From contig OY725499.1 in NCBI GenBank assembly GCA_963281255.1, forward strand, positions 1,806,096 to 1,870,095: a stretch of 64,000 nt of DNA. The letters are read 5' to 3'. Origin of the DNA: Aphrocallistes beatrix (lineage: Eukaryota > Porifera > Hexactinellida > Sceptrulophora > Aphrocallistidae). Below, piece by piece: positions 57,445 through 64,000 of the stretch. Below the pieces are notes generated by a model. It was not told the origin of the DNA, searched no databases, and saw only the letters and a list, made by a program, of their open reading frames with translations. The position numbers and the translations under genes are program-made. Within the stretch, counting starts at the first letter, position 1. Each line of letters begins with the position of its first letter.

Positions 57445-57715
57445 TAATGGTTCATATACATCTACAAATCAATATAAATACTGGTAAAGTTAATGAATTC
57501 ATTTAGCATCCAGGGATTAGTGGAAATAATCAATCTCAAAATTCTTGAGATGACCACTTGTATATAAATATATAATAGGCTAAGTACAATTTATTGAGCA
57601 CGTGAAGTATCTGTTTCTAACAAAGGATTAATTAGGCAGACTGGATAATGAACAAAAAGCAAATTCTAGAATGTTAAAAGTCATACAATGAGAGAGAGCA
57701 TGTACTTGTATTTAC

Positions 57716-58010
57716 AATTGTTATAACAACCTGAAAACCAGTTATTGTTCTTAATTTTTGAAGTAGATCATCAATGCACAATCTTGTATTTTCAATCGAA
57801 TCTGATATAAAAATATGAAAGACATATAATTCACTAATGACGCTGACAATAACATTTTCATTTGAAGTTAGAGAATTATTAGTTGCTTGATCGGAAGCAG
57901 AAACAGCAAATTGGAGCACTTCTCCAACTCTGCCTGTAAAAATTGTATTCGTAAGTATTATACCAGTTATTTCATCAACTAAGAAGTCCGAAGTTCCAGA
58001 GATAGAGTAT
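57716..58010 (-). CDS. cadherin-like protein, end of an extracellular repeat
   Basis: The exon opens after TTTTATAG at 58011-58012 and ends at ATT before GTAAAT (57715). The first base completes the Arg codon from the previous exon. It reads YSISGTSDFLVDEITG, then VGEVLQFAVSASDQ and ENVIVSVIS. This is the second half of a cadherin repeat: the Y-x-I-x-G strand, F-x-V/I-D-x-x-TG, then F-x-V-x-A-x-D, then V-x-V. After it come about 45 residues (VFHIFISDSIENTRL, KLRTITGFQVVIT) resembling the membrane-near domain of non-classical cadherins. Cadherins are calcium-dependent adhesion proteins at the cell surface. The phase-0 end joins IDDNF at 22847. Upstream repeats must lie beyond this window or in exons I could not see. 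Confidence 0.7.
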
Positions 58011-58188
58011 CTATAAAATCAATAAAAATAACTATACAAAAATATAAAATAATTATTCACACAAAAATAAGAAAATGTAATCTTTTAAATAACTGTAGTT
58101 AGTGAATTCAAATCAACGCGAACCCTAAACACATAGCCTTAGTTATAATATAATGCTACTTTCTAAAAAGCACTGGATAGAAACATAC

Positions 58189-58213
58189 CTTTTCCGAATG
58201 CTGGTCCCTAGAG
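58189..58213 (-). CDS. cadherin-like protein, possible 25-nt micro-exon
   Basis: Bounded by a pyrimidine-rich acceptor (TTTTTTTATCAG) and a strong donor (AAAAG/GTATGT). Reads LGTSIRK in the phase that joins to YSISG in the next exon; a few residues before the Y-x-I-x-G strand are expected at this place in a cadherin repeat. The short length makes the left edge uncertain; it might be the end of a longer exon, although stops upstream argue against that. Confidence 0.4.
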
Positions 58214-58840
58214 CTGATAAAAAAATTTTCTTTTTTTGGATTTAAATCAGATTTTTTTGTTTTTTATTACTTTTTGCAATCCATTTCACATCTTGTCATA
58301 CTATTTTGTTAATAAATCCACAATATTGAGAATCAGATAGCTTAATACCATATTATCAATTTAATTTTGCTTGAATTCAACATGTTTATGATTAATTGCA
58401 ATAGGAAAATGTAGAAGAGAAAATTTAGTAAAGTTTTATTTAGAGATAGATTGAGCATTCTGTAGATAAAAAATATCTTGGTCGCCCTATCGACTCTAAA
58501 TCTATTCTTTATGTTGGAATGTATATGGCCAAATGTTGAAAATATCCGCTCAACTCCTGCGCTAGATGCCAGAGCTGATTAATTTAATTTTTGATATTAA
58601 GAAAGCCATTGATAAACATTGATTACAATAATATGTGTGATCATCATAGTTCGAATAGAGTCGGGTCTCGTTAATACAAACCAGGGAACCTTCGAAACTT
58701 GAAAGTATTATTCGGAATTCGTATTACCAGAAGTTAATTGCATGCATTTGTACAGACTGGGGAATCAAACTTTGTTCTCTTTAACCGGTATTTTGCCTTA
58801 TCAGTGTTCGTATTAGCGAGAGGCTACTTTACCTTATTAT
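58214..58840. other. intron sequence, no recognisable feature
   Basis: Upstream intron of the cadherin-like gene. The phrase gttcgtattagcgaga near 58806 resembles pogo-type ends but has no partner that I could fix. Confidence 0.3.
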
Positions 58841-59830
58841 CCTTACTATTAAAACTCGATTAATGTTTGTGTATATATACACTAACCGGACAAAAGTATT
58901 TGTACACTATATTCTTCCCCATACAAATAGTACTAAATTGGATCTTTTCATGAAGGAAAAAGTATTCAAACTCTAAGAGCTATTAAGAGTCTGATTTAAG
59001 ATTCGAAATCTTTACATTCGAATTAGTAATAGTTGAAGATTTCTAACAAATGGCTCAACCCAATGAGTAAAATTATCAACCTGTGGCACAAGAGGTAGTA
59101 CATCACCATCATGTATAGTGATAAAAAGGGACATATGTGGCACAAGGTGGCAGTGATTGATAATTTGAAATAATTGGGAATTAGTAATTGATTAGAAATA
59201 TCCTACAATAACTGATTCGAATGCGAAGATTTTGAATTTGAAACCCGGTTAGTTGTATCACTTACCGTTTCGGAGTTTTAATCTTCATGAATAGACCCAT
59301 TTTAGTATTAAATGCACGCAAGATAATGAAGTGTGCAAATATTTTTGTCCGGGTAGTGTATATATCTGTAACGAATTGATGGAAGAAACTGCCTGGCACA
59401 GAAAGCTGATTTTTGGCATGTGGGAGTATTTTGGCTATGGCTCCACTAAATTCTGAGCTCAGACCAAAATGCCGACTCATCGTGGAATTATGACGTCATT
59501 GTCACATTTTCAAAAGTTAAGCAATACAGTTATTCGAGCATAACTCAGCCATTATACGAGATAGAAGGCTGAAATTTTAATAGAATCTGTATACTAACAA
59601 AAATGATGACTCATCACTTTGTTATGACGTCATCATTACTCATCAAAATTTTAAAAATTGACAAATTTGGTGATTTTTGTGCGATATCGATTATAACAGT
59701 ACGACAGACATATTTAGAGATGTTATCTCTCTTATAATTAACCAATGTGACCCCAGGCGACCGAAGGGAGCCTCCGGCGGACACAAAGTGCCCGCCAGCC
59801 GCGCAGCGCAAGCAAGCGAAGCGCGCTTGT
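58841..59830 (+). mobile_element. Helitron-like element, complete copy with MITE
   Basis: 5' end ccttactattaaaactcgat, a short TA tract holding the Tc1-type MITE 58880-59358, then aacgaattgatggaagaaac and a body with repeated tatgacgtcat phrases. After a GC-rich segment comes the 3' hairpin caagcgaagcgcgcttg then ta. Best reference copy of the second 5'-end subfamily. Confidence 0.55.
58880..59358. repeat. Tc1-type MITE, reference copy
   Basis: 479 bp, ends cactaaccggacaaaagtat and its inverted partner atatttttgtccgggtagtg, TA on both sides. Interior nearly palindromic around 59095-59110. Relatives at 4273, 8045, 31270 and 37831/43738. Confidence 0.85.
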
Positions 59831-59935
59831 ATGATTTAAATCATGATTTTCATACAGAGGAGATAAATCATAATATTTTTAGTTTGTGGAATATACATCC
59901 TTACTATTAAAACTCGATTAATGTGTATTTATATA

Positions 59936-60911
59936 CAGGCAGCCCTCGCCGTTCGCGGGTTTGCCATTCGCGGTTTCGACTATTCGCGGAAATTTTTTTG
60001 AGTCTTGTTTTGCTATTCGCGACTCGTTCCCTCGACTATTCGCGGTTTTCGTTACTCTCTTCAGTAGTTTCATGGGCTACCATAAGTCCATAACCTTATA
60101 CGTATCTCCATATTATCCTGGCAATAGCATTTACTGTTTCTATTGCTCTATACCAGTGGTTCCCAACGGGGGCTCTACCGCCCCCCAGGGGGCGTTTGCT
60201 TTCCTCAGGGGGGCTGGAGAGGAAGGGGGCGTTATGGGGAAGGTTGAGAAGGGGACACTGAATGAGAATTATTGTTATATATGTAAATATCATTGTAACA
60301 TTGTTGTGTTGCTCAATTACAAGCTGCCCACAAAATTATTCATCAATCAGAATATATCCAATGTATTATATCTCAGTTTTGGATCAACAGTTACAGATGG
60401 CTTCTTAGCGAGGTATTATAAAAAAGGATTATACTCTGACTTAATAAGCAATGAAGTATGGGGGCATTCTGAAAGTTTCAAGCACTTTAGGGGGCGTTAC
60501 AAAGAGAAAGGATGGGAAACACTGCTCTATACTAATACTAGACTCTATTGTTTCTACGTATACTTATAATTTTCTACTAAATAATTACATCAAGCATAAA
60601 AGGAAGTTGGTTGGTGATTGAAAGGCTAGACATTACTATTTAGGTATGGTACTTAGGTTTGCTACTAGGGGATGTATATCTTTTATTTATCACTTCATTT
60701 ATTATTACCATTTCACTTGTGCCAGTGTTTGTATCAGTATTACAGCTTAACTATTGAATCAATAACGTATTTAGCAAACAGTATCTAGCGTCGTTTTTAT
60801 AATCTAGGAACGTAACCCTACGATTCTCATTGAACTAACGTCTTGCCGTTCGCGATTTTGCCATTCGCGGCAATTCTCAGGAACGTAACCACCGCGAACG
60901 GCGAGGGATAC

Positions 60912-60914
<3 letters not shown>
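59936..60914. repeat. pogo/Tigger-like MITE with ttcgcgg motif array
   Basis: Ends caggcagccctcgccgttcg and inverted right end (cgaacggcgagggatacctg), TA on both sides. Near both ends the motif attcgcgg repeats (59938-60045; 60845-60900). The centre is non-coding apart from the hAT-type MITE at 60154-60524. Confidence 0.8.
60154..60524. repeat. hAT-type MITE
   Basis: 371 bp, ends cagtggttcccaacgggg and aggatgggaaacactg. CTCTATAC is duplicated perfectly (60146-60153, 60525-60532). Subterminal ccccccagggggcg and tagggggcgttac blocks resemble those of the hAT at 34731-37020, which may be related. Confidence 0.9.
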
Positions 60915-60976
<62 letters not shown>

Positions 60977-61264
60977 AGATAAGAAAATATGTAACATAAG
61001 TTTATTAAAAGTTTATTAAGCACAGCATAAGAGAATAACTTTCGACCTATATCTATGATCAGAATAAATGTTATGGGTAAATAAGAAATGTCATGGGAGC
61101 CTCTATGAAATTCAATGAGTATGAATGTGAACAGTAGGACAGATGTATTTTGAGATGTTGTCTACATTAATATTAATCAATGTGACCCCTGGCGCCAGCA
61201 GTGCGCCTCTGGCGGGCACATAGTGTCCGCCAGCCTCGCAGCGCAAGCAAGCGAAGTGCGCTTG

Positions 61265-63260
61265 TACTATATAACATAGCTAACTTTTGAAATAAGCAGC
61301 AAGTGTACTATTATTCTCCACAACGGATTTAGGAAAAAAATTGGCACAAGAGGGAGAACATTCATGCGCAGATGAAATTACAATATTTTTTTGATCTACA
61401 CATCGTAATACAAACGTGCCACTTATGCCTTTAATTATCACTCAAAAAATATCCAACTTATAATCGAAAACTCGACTAATATTAATACGTATTTACAATG
61501 AGATAAATCGTCTCAAATAATATGTAGTGTTTCAAATTTAGTGAATCTTGTTACAGTATTTATCATTGAATGCATACTAAGTTTAGTCCAGGGTCAATCA
61601 AAAAAAATATATTAACACCCAAAATAAATTCTGAACAAAACCAAATATCAATGAAGTTAGTCAAAAGCATCCTTGAAACACATCAAAAGTCCAAGAAAGA
61701 GTTTCAGAAGACAAATTTTTGACGATGTCCAAAAATCCGATTCTTGGTACAATTTTCTTTGGAATTGTTTAGAATCGGTGATATTAACTAATTAGAGATT
61801 TTCCAAATCGGATAATCCGTTCAAAAGTTAAAACCAAATAATTACGCAATACGGACAAAATTTCCCCATTTAGCGGTCCGTTGAAATAACATAATTTAAA
61901 ACTATAACTGCTAGAGCTTAGCTTTAATGATTAAAAACTGCAGGAACAGCAGTTTCCTATACCTTGATAATACTATATTTAGAGCTAAAATCTATGGATT
62001 ATGAGATAGCCCTTTCCAAATGCAGAAAATTGCCGAAATTAGAGTGATTTTTTTTGAAATTTCTCAAAAAAAATTCTGAATTGATTCAAAATAAACGTCA
62101 ATGGTTCGAAAATGTACTGTGCCGTTTTATTATTGATGTTAAAGCTCATTATTATTGATTTCAAAGATTAATACCCATACTTTTTGTTGAATATACGATG
62201 TCATTTTCGTACAATATTAATAGGAATAGTTCGCTATACTTTCTAAACTGAGTCGATGCTGCTCGTAACATAATTACTATATAACAACCAGAGATATAGT
62301 ATTACTTTCACTTTCAGTTTATGGTTTATTTTTGCTATATAGGCTGCCCTCGGCTGTTCACGTATTTACCGTTTCCTCAATTATTTTCCGTTATAATTGG
62401 CGTTATATAGCAATAACATTACAGCTATTTCCAATCCTTTAAATTATGATCATTCATGCGGTAATAATCACATAATGTAGGTAGGTCTTAAACCTAGGAA
62501 ATTAATCTCTCTGGTTTTCATTAACTATTAGTTTCGCAGCTCGTGTTAATTCTCGTAATCGAGAACACCGACAGTAGGGCATCATAATAAACGACATCTT
62601 CCTCCCCTCAGCGGCAAGAATTTGGACAGCAGAAATTCCAAAGTTTTACACTGAGTATATTTAGCATCACCCCTCTCAACTTCATAGAGGTCATCATGCG
62701 CGAAGCAACCTTTTTTAATGCAACGAAGTTGTACTGGTATGTATGTCGAAATGTTGAAAGCAATTTCTTTACATCTTGTGGGTTGAATTATTCCATGCGG
62801 CTTCGTTTGCAACATGTGTGGCGACTTTACATTCAGAGTAAAGTTATCGGTTGATCATTTTAATTTGTTAATGCTTCCTAATGAATAAGCTGTAGTGCAT
62901 CATATCATAATATCAAGGGAATTTGGTGGGAATGGATAAATCTAATGGAAACAGGGGGAAATCCCAATCTACATTTCTCAACCATAAATGCATATCTTCA
63001 ATCAAATTATCATATCAAAAGTTTGCAACATCACTCTAGTCCGAAATTACGAAAGTAAATAACGTGGGTCGATTCATTCGGACCCTTAGAGTGACGTTAC
63101 AAACTTTTACAAATTTCCTAATAAGGTATTTAAAGAATAAGAATATCAAAGAGATATCCCAATATGCCAATAACTTGACCATGTAGCACCACCCATGCAT
63201 CTCGAAACTCCGCCCCAATACATAGTGAATATAGTCTGCCACACGTACTGATCAAATAAA
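61265..63260. other. no recognisable gene
   Basis: AT-rich. A minus-strand frame at 62582-62815 (MLQTKPHGIIQPTRCKEIAF and on) has a Cys-rich spread, but I do not recognise a family and no splice partner is visible. Confidence 0.3.
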
Positions 63261-63285
63261 TCCAACTGTGCTTAAATATACTCAC

Positions 63286-63405
63286 TTGGAATTGCAGCGC
63301 CAAATGTCGTTATTACATGTCGATAATTTCCAAAAAGGTTTTCAGAGTTACTATGTTCGCAAATAAGAAAGCGGTAGACATAGCCGAGAAGGTTACTCAA
63401 AAAGA
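63286..63405 (-). other. possible exon of an unknown gene
   Basis: Minus-strand open stretch reading NLLGYVYRFLICEHSNSE then GNYRHVITTFGAAIP, closed by a good donor (CCAA/GTGAGT at 63285). Function unknown, acceptor not fixed. A plus-strand frame at 63408-63656 (PREALVNYFQRYLPAL, NPSDIVAAITDLF) lies next to it and could be an alternative coding fossil. Confidence 0.2.
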
Positions 63406-63698
63406 TTATGGTTTTTGAAAAATCCTACCAAGCCCCAGTCCATCGTTCCTCATCACTTGCCTCTCATCCACGGGAAGCTCTAGTGAATTATTTTCAACGC
63501 TACCTTCCAGCTCTCATTCGTACTGACCATAACCCCTCGGATATAGTCGCGGCTATAACCGACCTTTTCTCAGGGATTCCAGGACTGGAAAAAAATAGTT
63601 GTACGGATATTTTTTTGCCAACCGTTCAAGTCTTATGTGCAATATACAAACTATAGAATATCTATATTTTGCTGAAATTTAATTGAGTGTAATGAATT

Positions 63699-64000
63699 TT
63701 ATATATTAAAATGCTAGGATTTTTTTTGTGTGTTTGTCCGAATTGATTGAAGAATTGGGAAGTCATAGTGATATGAAAATTGGTATATAGGTGTTAAATG
63801 ATATGACTACGATTAAGTTCTAAGATCTAAGCGAAATCTTCACACCTCTGCAAAAAAAATGGAAAACAATTTTTCACACTTTTTCTATACTAAATAAAGG
63901 ACTCCACTATCACAATAGTAATCATTGTACGACACTACAATAGATCGTCATTGTTATCAATACTTCAAAGCCACAACTTATGTTTGATATCTTAAATGTA
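63699..64000 (+). mobile_element. Helitron-like element, 5' part (cut by window end)
   Basis: Starts ttatatattaaaatgctagg and follows 9801-10100 closely (tgtgtgtttgtccgaattga, cgacactacaatag, cttatgtttgatatcttaaa). It runs off the right edge. Confidence 0.6.

Larger units (their letters stand above)
59899..61264 (+). mobile_element. Helitron-like element split by a pogo-like MITE
   Basis: 5' end ccttactattaaaactcgat, TA tract (59930-59935 and 60915-60974) interrupted by 59936-60914. 3' part: gtgacccctggcgcc and a worn hairpin, caagcgaagtgcgcttg. The body is shorter than in 58841-59830. It starts only about 70 bases after the end of that copy. Confidence 0.55.

Noticed and set aside
13591-58213. 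CRISPR array, prophage or operon structures
   Set aside because: Spliced exons, TA/TTAA transposons and a cadherin show a eukaryotic nuclear genome; the tandem arrays lack spacers of constant length and are parts of MITEs.
59961-60569. 202-codon plus-strand frame
   Set aside because: It spans the pogo-like MITE and the nested hAT MITE including both copies of CTCTATAC, so it cannot be an old gene; chance frame across insertions.

Overview
This is a gene-poor, AT-rich piece of an animal genome. It has spliced exons, a cadherin-type host gene and many eukaryotic DNA transposons (mariner/Tc1, pogo, hAT, piggyBac-like, MULE-like, Ginger-like, RAG1/Transib-like) plus Helitron-like repeats. I cannot name the species from sequence alone. 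A repeat-bloated arthropod such as a parasitic copepod would fit, but that is a guess. Almost all long open frames are transposase remains, not host genes.

Host gene: exons on the minus strand at 58213-58189, 58010-57716, 22847-22666 and 13801-13591 have compatible splice phases. Together they encode the end of a cadherin-like protein: the end of an extracellular repeat, a juxtamembrane segment, one membrane helix and a short acidic tail with a stop codon. The two large introns (about 35 kb and 9 kb) hold most of the window.

Layout: 1-9.8 kb holds foldback MITEs, two decayed mariners and Tc1-type MITEs carrying other insertions. 9.8-17 kb holds two Helitron-like copies in opposite orientation and two long foldback elements. 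17-24 kb holds a tRNA-derived SINE fragment, a pogo/Tigger transposase fossil, a minisatellite, piggyBac-like MITEs and the cadherin membrane exon. 24.1-50.3 kb is one deep nest. A RAG1/Transib-like transposase (minus strand) is split by a 23.6-kb MULE-like element with 0.8-kb inverted ends and an 8-bp target duplication. That element carries its own transposase, an OTU protease fragment, a Tc1, a mariner, a hAT and a 10.7-kb Ginger-like element. The Ginger-like element encodes a split-exon integrase plus a second OTU protease, and is itself broken by Tc1-family DNA holding a GC-rich Ty3/Gypsy gag-pol fragment. 50.3-64 kb holds pogo-like MITEs with internal tandem arrays, foldbacks, a GATC-rich repeat, the cadherin exons and more Helitron-like copies.

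The nest can be put in time order because several insertions have an empty paralogous site elsewhere in the window, usually the opposite arm of the same element or another copy of the repeat. The most notable points are the interrupted RAG1/Transib-like gene and the presence of OTU proteases in two unrelated transposons of the same nest.
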